A stretch of 64,000 nt of DNA, from positions 7,130,001 through 7,194,000 of the forward strand of contig NZ_CP053452.2 of assembly GCF_013128195.2 (NCBI RefSeq). Direction: 5' to 3'. The position numbers were made by a program, and so were the translations under genes. Position 1 is the first letter of the stretch. The number at the start of each line of letters is the position of its first letter. Source of the DNA: Frigoriglobus tundricola (lineage in GTDB: Bacteria > Planctomycetota > Planctomycetia > Gemmatales > Gemmataceae). The notes under the pieces are model-generated. The model was not told the origin of the DNA, ran no database searches, and was given only the letters and a program-made list of their open reading frames with translations. Of this stretch, positions 26,832 to 35,477 are shown piece after piece.

Positions 26832-27132
26832 GGACGACGACCCGGCCGCCGGGTTGCTCAACCTGTTCGACATCTGGCTGGTGTTCGCGGTGTCGCTCTT
26901 GCTGGCGATGCTGACGTACTACCGCTTGCCGGAACTGGTGACCTCGACCGGCGAAGTGACGATCGTGAAGAACCCCGGCGAGCCCGACATGGAGGTGATT
27001 CACAAGAAGGGTCAGGAGGTCGAGACGCTCAAGATGAGCGACCAGAAGCTCTCCGGCGAGGGCCAGCGCCTGGGCACCGCGTACCGCCTCAAGTCGGGGA
27101 AGGTCGTGTACGTGCCGGAAGGTAAGAAGTAG
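26803..27132 (+). CDS. DUF2149 protein, ExbD-like partner
   Basis: A 109-residue protein with a charged N-terminus, one membrane helix (GLLNLFDIWLVFAVSLLLAM, about 17-36) and a periplasmic tail with YRLKSGKVVYVPEG. This matches DUF2149, a family found next to ExbB-like and CobN-like genes. Its topology resembles ExbD, but the Asp in the helix is placed differently (LFDIWLVF). GTG start at 26803 with GGGAGG 6 nt upstream; the gene overlaps the ExbB-like gene by 29 nt, so the two are translationally coupled. Confidence 0.82.
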   Translation: MRRARKWDREDDDPAAGLLNLFDIWLVFAVSLLLAMLTYYRLPELVTSTGEVTIVKNPGEPDMEVIHKKGQEVETLKMSDQKLSGEGQRLGTAYRLKSGKVVYVPEGKK

Positions 27133-27146
27133 TCGGGCGTGGGTGG

Positions 27147-27479
27147 CTACTTCGCCGGAAGCGTGGCGCTGAATTTCGCCGCCCGGTTGATCCAGTCCGT
27201 CAACTGGTCGTCTTCTTCGAGGCCCGCCGACGCAACGACCACCCACCCCATCAGCGTGCCGCGGCCCGTAATTTGGAACGCGCTGACGTGCCGTGCGCGT
27301 AGCGCGTCCTCGCTCTGTTCCGGGCCAACGCGAACCAGGAGCGAATCATTGCGAACCGCGACGAGCAGGTTGCCGTTCAGCAGGAACGCGAGGCCGCCGA
27401 ACATCCTCTTTTCCGCGACGCCTTTACGGCGAGCGAGGAGGTGCCGAACGCGGTCGGCGAGTGATTCGTCGAAGGCCAC
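27147..27479 (-). CDS. TfoX/Sxy N-terminal domain protein
   Basis: A 110-residue single-domain protein with the TfoX-N pattern: RKGVAEKRMFGGLAFLLNGN at about 18-37, then VRVGPEQSEDAL and a Trp-rich end (WVVVASAGLEEDDQLTDWI). TfoX/Sxy proteins regulate competence genes in Gammaproteobacteria, but standalone N-domains in other phyla have no known role. It converges with the DUF2149 gene, with 14 nt between the stops. Confidence 0.85.
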   Translation of the reverse strand: MAFDESLADRVRHLLARRKGVAEKRMFGGLAFLLNGNLLVAVRNDSLLVRVGPEQSEDALRARHVSAFQITGRGTLMGWVVVASAGLEEDDQLTDWINRAAKFSATLPAK

Positions 27480-27633
27480 CTGAGACTCCTTCCCTTTGCG
27501 CGGGGCCTCATCCGCTCCGTGGATGACGGATCACGGTGTCGGCTCTCATACCCGTCCCGCCGCCCGCGCCAACGTCAACCGGGCGGCTGCGTGGCTGCCC
27601 TGCGCGTCTCCCGATGCCGGTCTGTGCAGAATG

Positions 27634-27807
27634 TCAATCGGTCCACCCACGCGACCGGCACGGCGGCGGCTCCTCGCCCTTTCGCAGCGCACGTTTGGTC
27701 GCGCGCCGTACGCTCCGGATGAGCTTTTGGATCAACTTGCCGCCGGTCGGAGTGTGCATGCCGCTCCGGCACCGGCGGCAGCTACACCCTTTCATGTGAT
27801 TCCCCAT
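27634..27807 (-). CDS. Small Cys/Arg-rich basic protein
   Basis: A 57-residue basic peptide beginning MGNHMKGCSCRRCRSGMHTP, with a CxCxxC cluster that could bind metal, followed by a helical Lys/Arg stretch (LIQKLIRSVRRATKRALRKG). GGGGG lies about 10 nt before the ATG. The ordered motif suggests a real small gene, but no named family is recognised and nothing in the surroundings hints at its role. Confidence 0.5.
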   Translation of the reverse strand: MGNHMKGCSCRRCRSGMHTPTGGKLIQKLIRSVRRATKRALRKGEEPPPCRSRGWTD

Positions 27808-28082
27808 CAGGACGCCCCCACGATGCCGAACGACCCGCGCTCCGCTCCGAGCGCGCCGTCTTGCGAGTCGGACCCGGTGCAACATTGACCGTTCGTTGCA
27901 ACCGCGAGTTCGCGCGCCCCAACCTCCTCGCGCCCCGTGGAGAGATCAAGAGGTTCACACGCGGCCCGGTCGGTCAGCAACACAGGCGAGCGATAGCCGC
28001 AAGCTGGTGAACGACGTATTGCAAGACCGTGTCTTCTGCTCCATCGGTGAGCACTTCGGACGGCAACTCGGGGGACGAAACG

Positions 28083-28493
28083 ATGGCGAATTTCGGCGTT
28101 CGGCTCGGCGCGATGGTTGTTGTGCTGGCCGCGATCACCGCGCCGGTGCGGGCGGCGGACCATACGAAGGACTCGCCACAGGACGTGAAGAAGGCGGTCG
28201 CGGACGGGAAGGCCGTGCTGATCGACGTGCGGGAGAAGAGCGAGTGGGACGACGGCCACCTCAATGACGCCAAGTTGCTACCCCTGAGTACGCTCAAGGC
28301 CGGGGCCAAGGCCGAAGACGTGGCCCGGATCGTGCCCAAAGACAAGATCGTCTACTGCCACTGCGGGTCGGGCATGCGGTGCCTGAAGGCGGCGGACGAA
28401 CTGAAGAAGCTCGGTTACGACGTGCGGCCCCTGAAGCCGGGCTACAAGGAACTGCTCAAGGCCGGATTCGATCCCGCCGAACCGCCGAAGTGA
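28083..28493 (+). CDS. Exported rhodanese-like protein
   Basis: A 136-residue protein with a signal peptide (residues 1-24, ending VRAA) and one rhodanese domain. LIDVREKSEWDDGHL is the CH2A-type motif, and the active-site loop is YCHCGSGMRCL with the catalytic Cys and a six-residue loop. It is probably a periplasmic sulfurtransferase or persulfide carrier. The ATG at 28083 is preferred over an upstream in-frame start at 28029 because it places the signal peptide at the N-terminus. Confidence 0.85.
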   Translation: MANFGVRLGAMVVVLAAITAPVRAADHTKDSPQDVKKAVADGKAVLIDVREKSEWDDGHLNDAKLLPLSTLKAGAKAEDVARIVPKDKIVYCHCGSGMRCLKAADELKKLGYDVRPLKPGYKELLKAGFDPAEPPK

Positions 28494-28572
28494 TGGCTCT
28501 CGCTGTTCTGCACAGCGTGTTCCGTTGCCGGGCGCTTGATGGGCGCCCGGCCGCGGAAAAAGTCGAGAGGAA

Positions 28573-30096
28573 TCACCGGAACAGGTGCGGGGCGAGCTGG
28601 TACAGATCGGTCTTCCACACCGTCCAGTCGTGCCCGCCGGCATCGATCTGCCACACGTGCGGCACCTTCTTCTCCTCGAGCGCGTCGTGGAACGCCCGGC
28701 TCACTTTCATCAGCCCGTCGCGGTCCCCGCACGAGACCCATAACAGGCGGAGCTTCTTGGTCGCATCGGTCGGGTCTTTGATCAGTTCGCCCACCGCCTT
28801 GGTGTTCGGAGCGGAGGAGAAGCCGCCGACCCAGGCGAACGTGTCCAGGTTCTTGAGCCCGAAGTTGAGCGATTGCCCGCCCCCCATCGACAGCCCCGCC
28901 AGCGCACGCGACTCGCGGCCGGCTTTCACCGAATAGTGCTTCTCGATGAACGGGATCAGGTCGCCCAGCAGGTCCCCCTCGAACGCCTCGAACGCGGGGA
29001 ACTGCTTCTCCCACGGCGTTTGAACCGTGACGTCCTTCGCCGCCCGGCCGTTCGGCATCACGACGATCATCGGGGCGACGGACTTGTCCGCGTTCAGGTT
29101 GTCCAGAATCACGTCGGCCGCGCCCTTCTTCGTCCAACCGGTCTCGTCGTCGCCGATCCCGTGCAGCAGGTACAACACGGGGTACTTCGTGTCCTTCGTG
29201 TAGCCCGGCGGCGTGTACACGACCGCCGCCCGCTTCGCGCCGACCGCCTTCGATTCGTACTCCACGGTCTCGGTCTTGCCCCGGTCGATCCCGTCGCGCC
29301 GGGCGTCGAACCCTTTCGGCGGCGCCGGCGCCTTCTCGGTTGCGGGCTTCGGCTCTTTTTCGCCGGGGGCGGCCACGCGCTTTTGTGCGAGTAGCCACTC
29401 GAACACCTTCGGGTCATCGTAGGTCTGGGTCCACGAGTCGTGGCCGGCGTCCGGGTACACCTTCAGATCCACGTCCTTCGCCCCGGCGTCCTTAAGCGCC
29501 TTGAGCATGGCCTCGGCCGTCTGGGGCCGCACGATCGGGTCCTTCCCGCCCTGGAAGATCCGGATCGGGAGGTCTTTGAGTTTCTTGGCGTCCGCGGGGT
29601 TCCCGCCCCCGCAGATCGGCACGATGGCGGCGAAGCGGTCCGGTTTCGACGCCGCCAGCGCCCAGGTGCCCATTCCGCCCATGCTCATTCCGGTCACGTA
29701 CACCTGGTCCTTGTTCACCCGGTAGGTCGCCGTCACCTCATCGAGCAGCGCGTGGAGGGTGGTCGGGTCCCAGCCGAACCGCCGGGTTTGCGGGGAGACG
29801 AGGATGAACGGGAACTCCGTGCCGGCCGCGACCATCTTGGGCGGTCCGTGGATCTTTACCTTTTCCAGGTCGGTGCCCGTTTCCCCGCCGCCGTGGAGGA
29901 ACAGCACCAGCGGCCACTTCTTATCGCCCGACTCGTACCCCTTGGGCAGGTACAGCAGGTAGTCCATCTCTACGCGGACCTTCACCTCTTTCTCGAACCG
30001 CTTCGCCTCCAGCTTGCCGGGCGGTTGCTTGTCCCCCGCCGCCAGCGGCACGGCCGTGCCGATCAGGGCCAACACGACCCACGCTCGCGTGATCAT
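28573..30096 (-). CDS. Exported protein with two alpha/beta-hydrolase (esterase) domains
   Basis: A 507-residue protein with a signal peptide (1-20). It has two hydrolase domains: the first (about 40-230) has LFLHGGGE and nucleophile elbow GMSMGG, as in dienelactone/PHB-depolymerase-like esterases. The second (about 265-507) has LYLLHGIGDDETGW and GLSMGG, as in esterase D/feruloyl esterase (XynZ-type) domains. A Lys/Pro linker (GEKEPKPATEKAPAPPKG) joins them. Both Ser nucleophiles are present; late His residues (DAGHDSW and DAGGHDWTVW) complete the triads. Its ATG overlaps the MarR gene stop (ATGA). The substrate may be plant-type or other esters; this is inference. Confidence 0.85.
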   Translation of the reverse strand: MITRAWVVLALIGTAVPLAAGDKQPPGKLEAKRFEKEVKVRVEMDYLLYLPKGYESGDKKWPLVLFLHGGGETGTDLEKVKIHGPPKMVAAGTEFPFILVSPQTRRFGWDPTTLHALLDEVTATYRVNKDQVYVTGMSMGGMGTWALAASKPDRFAAIVPICGGGNPADAKKLKDLPIRIFQGGKDPIVRPQTAEAMLKALKDAGAKDVDLKVYPDAGHDSWTQTYDDPKVFEWLLAQKRVAAPGEKEPKPATEKAPAPPKGFDARRDGIDRGKTETVEYESKAVGAKRAAVVYTPPGYTKDTKYPVLYLLHGIGDDETGWTKKGAADVILDNLNADKSVAPMIVVMPNGRAAKDVTVQTPWEKQFPAFEAFEGDLLGDLIPFIEKHYSVKAGRESRALAGLSMGGGQSLNFGLKNLDTFAWVGGFSSAPNTKAVGELIKDPTDATKKLRLLWVSCGDRDGLMKVSRAFHDALEEKKVPHVWQIDAGGHDWTVWKTDLYQLAPHLFR

Positions 30097-30638
30097 GGCG
30101 TTTCCTCTCGCGGTGCCGGGCCGATCGCGGGGCGGGTTCGCACCCGCCGGTGAGGCCGCGATCGGTTCTTGGCACCCGTTCCCGTCTCCGGTTCCGTCGG
30201 TTCGGTCGTTTCCGCCGCGCCGCCCAGCGCCAGGGTGACGCGCCCCAACAGCCCCAGCAGTGGTTGCACTTCGGCCGGGCGCAGGGCGGCGACCAGTTCC
30301 ACACGAACGGCGCGGCTTGTCGCCCACAACCGCTTGTAAACCCGCTGCCCGTTGGCGGTCAGGGCGACCCTGCGGGCGCGCGAATCGGTGGGGTGCGGGG
30401 GGCGCGTGATCAGCTTCCGCCGCTCCAGGATCAGGAGCATGGCCCGGACGGTGTTCGGGTCGGACGCCGCCCGGCGGGCGAGGTCCCGCTGCGTCAGCGC
30501 GGCCCCCTCGGCCAGTACCGCCATGAGCACGAACTGATCGGCCGTCACGCCGCACGCGGCCAGGACATCGTCGGTGCGGCGGTGCAGGGCGAGATAGGCG
30601 GCCCGCAGGGCCAAAGCGAGATCATGGCCGGCCGGCAT
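30093..30638 (-). CDS. MarR-family transcriptional regulator
   Basis: A 181-residue winged-helix regulator. The recognition region reads LTQRDLARRAASDPNTVRAML and the wing DSRARRVALTANGQRVY, both typical of MarR. The last 35 residues are Pro/Arg/Thr-rich and probably disordered. It is co-transcribed with the double-esterase gene (4-nt overlap at 30093-30096). A 12-bp palindrome just upstream of the start suggests autoregulation. The ligand is unknown. Confidence 0.88.
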   Translation of the reverse strand: MPAGHDLALALRAAYLALHRRTDDVLAACGVTADQFVLMAVLAEGAALTQRDLARRAASDPNTVRAMLLILERRKLITRPPHPTDSRARRVALTANGQRVYKRLWATSRAVRVELVAALRPAEVQPLLGLLGRVTLALGGAAETTEPTEPETGTGAKNRSRPHRRVRTRPAIGPAPREETP

Positions 30639-30655
30639 GGGGCACGGGGATTTGG

Positions 30656-30667
30656 TACGTTAACGTA
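30656..30667. promoter_or_regulatory. Candidate MarR operator
   Basis: TACGTTAACGTA is a perfect 12-bp palindrome 18 nt upstream of the MarR start. It is AT-richer than its surroundings, as MarR operators often are. Its use as the operator is an inference from position and symmetry. Confidence 0.45.
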
Positions 30668-30862
30668 TGATCCTGACGCTGAGCTTACACGCGGGTAGGG
30701 ACGGGTCTACTGAGAAAGAGATGAGAGGGCGGCCGGCGCGGGGGAGGGCGTCGCGGCTAAAGGCACTTGGTTTCTGACTGTAGCCCGCCTCTGTACGGCC
30801 GATCATGCCCTAGATCACGTTGGCTGAATTCGGCTGCCACCAAGGCAGAGGGTTTCCTGGTG

Positions 30863-32106
30863 TCACACGTTGAGCGGGCGGCCGGTGTACGTCCACTTGT
30901 AGGGCTTGGCTCGCGTCCGGTTGTGGTACGCGATGTACGCCAGGATCTTCTCCCGCAGGTCCGCCACCGATCGGAAGTTCCCACGGCGCACCACACGCCT
31001 CGCCAACACGCTGAACCAGATCTCCACTTGGTTCAGCCACGACGTGTGCTTGGGCACATACACGAACCGCACCCGATGACGGGGGTCCGTCAGGAACGCC
31101 TTCCGCGTCGCGACCGACTTCAGCACCCCGCTCTTCCCCTTCTGGCCCAGCGACTCGGCCGCCACCCCGCACAGCGACGCCACCCACAGCACCAACGTCG
31201 CCGAGGTGTGCGTCGTCAGGTTGTCCGCCACGAAGATCCAACCCGCCTGCGGGTCCGTCGCCACCGTTCGCTCAATGTGGGTGGCGAAGTCCTTCTCGCC
31301 CCGCGTCGCCTGAACCGTCGGGGCGATCACCTGACCCGTTGCGACCTCGAAGTTCCCGATCAAGCACTGCGTCCCATGCCGCTTGTACTCGAACTCAACT
31401 TTCTCGACCTGACCCGGCCGCATCGGCTTGGTCGGGGCGATCCGCTCCTTCGCCTGGACCCCCGTCATCTCGTCCACGCACACCGTGTGAACCCCGCTCT
31501 TCAACCCCGTTGGAGCAGCTTGGTAGCAGTCGCACACGTCCCGGACTTGTTGGGCGAATGCCTCGGGATCCTTGGGGTTCGCGTTCAGCCAATACCGACT
31601 CCGATGGGGCTGGAGTTCGGCACTTTTAAAAGGCGTCCGACGTGGCGGACGGAGATCGAGGGGACGATCCGGCGTGCCACCACTTCCTCGGCCAACGCGG
31701 TCGGGGTCCAGTGCGTCACGGGTCGGCCCGAATCCTCCGGCGGCTCACAGGCGACGGCGATGATCCGGGCGATCTGGTCGGGAGCAAAAGTCCCCGGACA
31801 ACCGGACCTGGGGTTATCACTCAGGACATCTTCGATTGCCCTCTCCAGGGTCGAGAGACCTTCGAGGCACTCGATGCGAACCAGGGTGTCGAAGGCGGCC
31901 GCCCAACGTCGTCGCCAAATCCCGACGGCGTGCCGCTCGCACCCGAGGTGGTTGGCGATCGGTCCGTTCTGCAGGCGGTCGAAGGCGAGCAAGATGATCT
32001 CGGCTCGCTGGGCCAACCCCCGCGGGCAGGAGCGAGACCGAACCCACCGTTGGAGGATCTCTTGCTGCCGCTCGGTGATGACCACCTTGGCTGCCTTCCC
32101 TGGCAT
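30863..32106 (-). CDS. IS630 transposase made by probable -1 frameshifting
   Basis: The first frame (32106 down to about 31585) encodes helix-turn-helix domains ([25 protein letters not shown]). The second frame ends at 30863 and encodes the DDE domain: [27 protein letters not shown] and [14 protein letters not shown]. The frames join at T-TTA-AAA (complement of 31624-31630), a canonical -1 slippery heptamer. After it the second frame reads [20 protein letters not shown], the normal IS630 continuation. The fusion is about 414 residues; reading only the first frame adds 12 out-of-family residues and stops. Confidence 0.85.
31624..31630 (-). other. Slippery heptamer for -1 frameshift
   Basis: On the minus strand the sequence is T TTA AAA in the first transposase frame, matching X XXY YYZ. 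It lies exactly where the reading frame must change to continue the IS630 transposase. Confidence 0.65.
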
Positions 32107-32125
32107 GACCGGCTCCGCTCGGGTG

Positions 32126-32722
32126 TCAATCTGGGATACCCCGCGAGGGTGACGAAATTCCCGTCGTGATGGAAGGCCAATTCAGCCAGCGTGATCTAGG
32201 GCCCGTGGCACTGTTCGCCAGCCGCGCCGCTGCCGCGCACACGGCGGGAAGGGACGACACCAGCGGAACGCGTGGGCAGTCCTGGCCGAACCGGTGCCGG
32301 ATGTACCGCGCCCCGCTGAACCCGTCCCCGATCCCGACCACGAGCCGGACCCCGTCCCGCTCGTGGCGCACCTTCCATTCGGCCAGCTCGAACCGGCTGG
32401 TCTGGGCGTAGGCCCGGCCGGGCGTGCTCACCGCTTCCGCGGGCAACCAGAACAGGATGACGCCGCACTCGGCCGCCCGGCGCAAGTGGTGCGTTTCCCA
32501 ATCCACCTGCGCGGCGTAGTCGAACGCGCCCGCCCGATCCGGCCGACGGGGCGAGGCAACGACCAGCGACGGTGCGTGTTCCGCGAACCAGCGGATCGCC
32601 TCGGCCCGCCAGTCCGGGGCGCCCTGGATGGGACCGGCGAGGAACACCAGCGGACCGTGGATCGGTGTGATCGTCGGCGGTAACAGAACCACGCTCACGA
32701 AACGCCCTTTCGTAGTCGCCAC
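32126..32722 (-). CDS. Nucleoside 2-deoxyribosyltransferase-like protein, C-terminus altered by IS630
   Basis: The core reads GPLVFLAGPIQGAPDWRAEA near residue 23, ETHHLRRAAECGVILFWLP, and GRAYAQTSRFELAEWK with the Glu expected at the active site of the deoxyribosyltransferase fold. The IS630 insertion falls in the codon after ATGP, so the last 23 residues (RSRWLNWPSITTGISSPSRG and onward) come from the IS end. Without the IS the protein would have ended Arg-Ala-stop. The enzyme is probably still intact. The start is uncertain: GTG at 32722, or an in-frame GTG at 32698. Confidence 0.72.
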   Translation of the reverse strand: MATTKGRFVSVVLLPPTITPIHGPLVFLAGPIQGAPDWRAEAIRWFAEHAPSLVVASPRRPDRAGAFDYAAQVDWETHHLRRAAECGVILFWLPAEAVSTPGRAYAQTSRFELAEWKVRHERDGVRLVVGIGDGFSGARYIRHRFGQDCPRVPLVSSLPAVCAAAARLANSATGPRSRWLNWPSITTGISSPSRGIPD

Positions 32723-32847
32723 TCGGGTCGGGTCGGTCCGTGCTCATCGGGACGCGAGCCGAAAGTCACTCGCCCGCTGGGCAACGCGTGTGCGACGGAG
32801 CCCAGCGCCGGGCCGGACGCGATCCGCCGCCCGTGTGGCCCGCGCCG

Positions 32848-33216
32848 TCAGTCGAAGAACTCGTCCGCGGGATCGAACGGCGGCACCACGACATTCAGAA
32901 CTACCATCGGACCGAGCGCCCGGTGCCGAACGCCGGGCGGGATCATCACGGCCGTCCCGACACCGACCGGAACCCGTTCTCCGTTCAGTTCGATCGCGGC
33001 ACCAGTCCCGCACTCCAGCACGTAATAGGTCTCGGCGTGTTCTTTGTGGTAATGGGCGCGGGCGTCCTCGGTGATATCGACCCGGTGAACGCTCATCGGC
33101 GCGCCGGGCACATCGGCGAACGCCCGCCGTGCCCAGCCGCACGGGCACCGAACCGCGGGTAGTTGCGTCAACTCTACAACGGTCGGACGGAGCGATTCGG
33201 CCGCCGCGTTTTCCAT
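32848..33216 (-). CDS. Single-domain cupin protein
   Basis: A 122-residue beta-barrel protein with cupin motif 1, HYHKEHAETYYVLECG (metal ligands H, H, E), and motif 2, IPPGVRHRALG. An N-terminal segment holds CPCGWARR, a possible extra metal site. The ATG at 33216 was selected as the best short start; the frame upstream to 33411 is Arg/Pro-rich and not protein-like. Substrate unknown. Confidence 0.8.
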   Translation of the reverse strand: MENAAAESLRPTVVELTQLPAVRCPCGWARRAFADVPGAPMSVHRVDITEDARAHYHKEHAETYYVLECGTGAAIELNGERVPVGVGTAVMIPPGVRHRALGPMVVLNVVVPPFDPADEFFD

Positions 33217-33648
33217 TATTGACCCGCCGTGGGGTGTGAGCCGAGGGCAGCCGTTGCTTGGTGATTGTAGTCCGCGCACGCGCGCGATGTGCGGCCACCG
33301 GAGCTGTCCATCGGGGCGGAAGCCGGTCGTTCTGGCGTGAGTCGACCAGCCGCACGACGAATGAAATCGCAAGTCGGGATGACTTGAGACGGCACGAGTG
33401 CCGTCTTTCACTACCTTTGCCGGGGGTCATCGATCAAAAACGGAGACCAACCGGAGACGCGACTGCCCACCGCGTTTGATTCGGACGTGGCAGGCCGTGT
33501 GCCACGACTCGTGGCGGATGTTGGTCTTGTAAATGCCCGGAGCGGAGGCCAAGATCGCGCGGCAATCGTGTTCGGGATTTGAGGTACGTTCCCGGACCCG
33601 ATCCTGAGTTCCGCCTTCGGAACACCGCCGGCTTCGAGAGGAACTTGC
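33217..33648. other. Gap without a confident gene
   Basis: About 430 nt between the divergent cupin and lipoprotein genes. Open frames here are Arg/Pro-rich shadows. It presumably holds the promoters of both neighbours; no convincing repeat or RNA is seen. Confidence 0.4.
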
Positions 33649-34512
33649 GTGCCGCGCTCCCTGCTTTATGCTCTCGCGCTCGGCGCGCTCGCTCTGGCCG
33701 GGTGTGGCACCGAACCACCGGCCGCGGCCAGCCCGACTCAGCCGCCGTCAACACCGGCCCTTGCTACCGCGTTCGAGCCGTCCGCGTGCGGCACGCTCGG
33801 AGGCTTCGTCACCTGGACGGGGCTGATACCGAACGTGCCGCCGGTCACTTACAACGTGCCGCGGATCGACGGTAACGGGTTCGAGCCGCGCACGCTGGCA
33901 CAGGCCAACACCCCTCACATCGACTTCGCGACACGGGGGGTCGAGGGCGCCGTCGTGTTCCTGCGGGAGATCGATCCGGCCCGCGCACGCGCGTGGGACC
34001 TTCCGGAGGTCCGGGTCGAACTGCGCGACGCCCAGATCGCGGTGATCCAGGGCGACCGGGCTGCCCGCACCGGGTTCGTGCGCCGCGGGGGAACGGTGAC
34101 GATGCAGTCCGCGGACCCCGAGTGCCACGTCCTGCGGGGCCGTGGGGCGGCGTTCTTCGCGCTCCCCTTTCCCGAACCCAACCAGCCGCTCCAGCGCACC
34201 TTCGACTCCTGCGGCCGGGTCGAACTCAGTAGCGCGGCCGGCTTCTACTGGCAGGCCGCCGACCTGTTCGTCTGCGATCACCCGTACTACACGCTCACGG
34301 AAGCCGACGGCCGGTTCCGCTTCACCTCTGTTCCCGCCGGCCGGTACGATCTTGTTGTGTGGCACCCGAACTGGGTGGTCACGCGCTCCGAGCGCAACCC
34401 CGAAAGCGGTCAGACGAGCCGACAGCACTACGCGCCGCCGCTGGAAAGCTCCCGTCCCGTGGTCGTGGCGCCGGCGCGGAACACGGTTGCGAACCTCACG
34501 CTTCCGAAGTGA
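33649..34512 (+). CDS. Lipoprotein with carboxypeptidase-regulatory-like domain
   Basis: A 287-residue protein with a lipoprotein signal (lipobox LALAGC, Cys near residue 19). The C-terminal part (about 210-260) reads TEADGRFRFTSVPAGRYDLVVWHPNW, the pattern of carboxypeptidase-regulatory-like/transthyretin-fold domains. The middle region contains conserved-looking His and Cys residues (PECHVLRGRG, FVCDHPYYT) that could bind a metal, but no cupredoxin signature is certain. GTG start with GAGAGG upstream. Probably anchored in the outer or inner membrane facing the periplasm. Confidence 0.75.
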   Translation: MPRSLLYALALGALALAGCGTEPPAAASPTQPPSTPALATAFEPSACGTLGGFVTWTGLIPNVPPVTYNVPRIDGNGFEPRTLAQANTPHIDFATRGVEGAVVFLREIDPARARAWDLPEVRVELRDAQIAVIQGDRAARTGFVRRGGTVTMQSADPECHVLRGRGAAFFALPFPEPNQPLQRTFDSCGRVELSSAAGFYWQAADLFVCDHPYYTLTEADGRFRFTSVPAGRYDLVVWHPNWVVTRSERNPESGQTSRQHYAPPLESSRPVVVAPARNTVANLTLPK

Positions 34513-34736
34513 TCGCGCCTCTCGTGGGGGCGTTGCCCCATCCCCGAGGCAACGCCCTGGGCGCATGGGTTGTTCTCGGCGCTCGGATTTGAGGCGATTT
34601 GCATAATCTTTGGTGTCGCCACGGTCACCGGCTTCACGATTCCTTCAATTCCCTTGCTTTCGCCCCCCCGCCTGTGAAGAATGACCACAGACATCACGGA
34701 CGGGAGCCCGACCCTCGTGCCGGGCAACAACGAATC

Positions 34737-35477
34737 ATGTTCATCTACCCGGCGATCGACCTGCTGAACGGGCGCTGCGTGCGGTTGCGGCAGGGCGACT
34801 ATTCGCAAGAAACCGTCTTCTCGGACGACCCGGCCGCGGTCGCCCGTAAATGGGTCGAACTCGGCGCCGACCGCATCCACGTCGTCGATCTCGACGGCGC
34901 CAAGGCCGGTAAGCCGGTCAACGGGCCGGTGATCCGCAAGATCGTCGAAGCCGCCGGCGTGCCGGTCCAGCTCGGCGGCGGGCTCCGCACCGATCAGGAC
35001 CTCGCGGCCGCGTTCGATTGGGGCGTGCGCTGGGCGGTCCTCGGCACCCGCGCGCTGCACGCGCCGGAGTGGGTCCGCGCCGCCGCCGAACGCGCCCCGA
35101 ACCGAATCGTTCTCGGCGTGGACGCGAAGAACGGTTACGTCGCCACCGAGGGGTGGCTCGAAGTCTCACAAGTGAAGGCCGTCGATCTCGCGAAATCGGT
35201 CAGTGCCGCCCCACTGGCCGCGGTGGTGTACACGGACATCGCCAAAGACGGAATGATGAGCGGACCGAACTTCGACGCACTGGCGGAGATGCAATCGGCG
35301 GTAACGCTGCCGGTGATCGCGTCCGGCGGCGTGTGTACCCTGGAGCACGTGCGGCGGCTGGTGGCGGGAGGGACCCCTGGCTGCATCATCGGCCGCGCGC
35401 TGTACGAAGGAAGTCTGGACCTGGCAGCCGCAATAGCCCTGACGCGGGACACCCGACCCGACAGGCGACTCCTCTGA
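34737..35477 (+). CDS. hisA: HisA, ProFAR isomerase (histidine biosynthesis)
   Basis: A 246-residue (beta/alpha)8 barrel of normal family length. It converts ProFAR to PRFAR, the fourth step of histidine synthesis. The catalytic Asp of the first strand is in YPAIDLLNG (residue 8), the second is in LGVDAKNGYVA (near 129), and phosphate-binding loops are LGGGLRT and ASGGVCT. The ATG at 34737 gives the standard N-terminus. The neighbours are not histidine genes, so it stands alone here. Confidence 0.95.
   Translation: MFIYPAIDLLNGRCVRLRQGDYSQETVFSDDPAAVARKWVELGADRIHVVDLDGAKAGKPVNGPVIRKIVEAAGVPVQLGGGLRTDQDLAAAFDWGVRWAVLGTRALHAPEWVRAAAERAPNRIVLGVDAKNGYVATEGWLEVSQVKAVDLAKSVSAAPLAAVVYTDIAKDGMMSGPNFDALAEMQSAVTLPVIASGGVCTLEHVRRLVAGGTPGCIIGRALYEGSLDLAAAIALTRDTRPDRRLL

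Larger units (their letters stand above)
30813..32196 (-). mobile_element. IS630-family insertion sequence, complete
   Basis: A 1384-bp element bounded by inverted repeats GATCACGTTGGCTGAATTCG (from 30813) and GATCACGCTGGCTGAATTGG (complement from 32196). It is flanked on both sides by TA (30811-30812 and 32197-32198), the target duplicated by IS630/Tc1 elements. It holds one transposase encoded in two overlapping frames. It is inserted into the last codons of the deoxyribosyltransferase-like gene. Confidence 0.88.

Noticed and set aside
26187-27132. Reading the ExbB-like and DUF2149 genes as flagellar motor MotA/MotB
   Set aside because: No peptidoglycan-binding OmpA-like domain follows, and the second protein is a short DUF2149-type single-helix protein.
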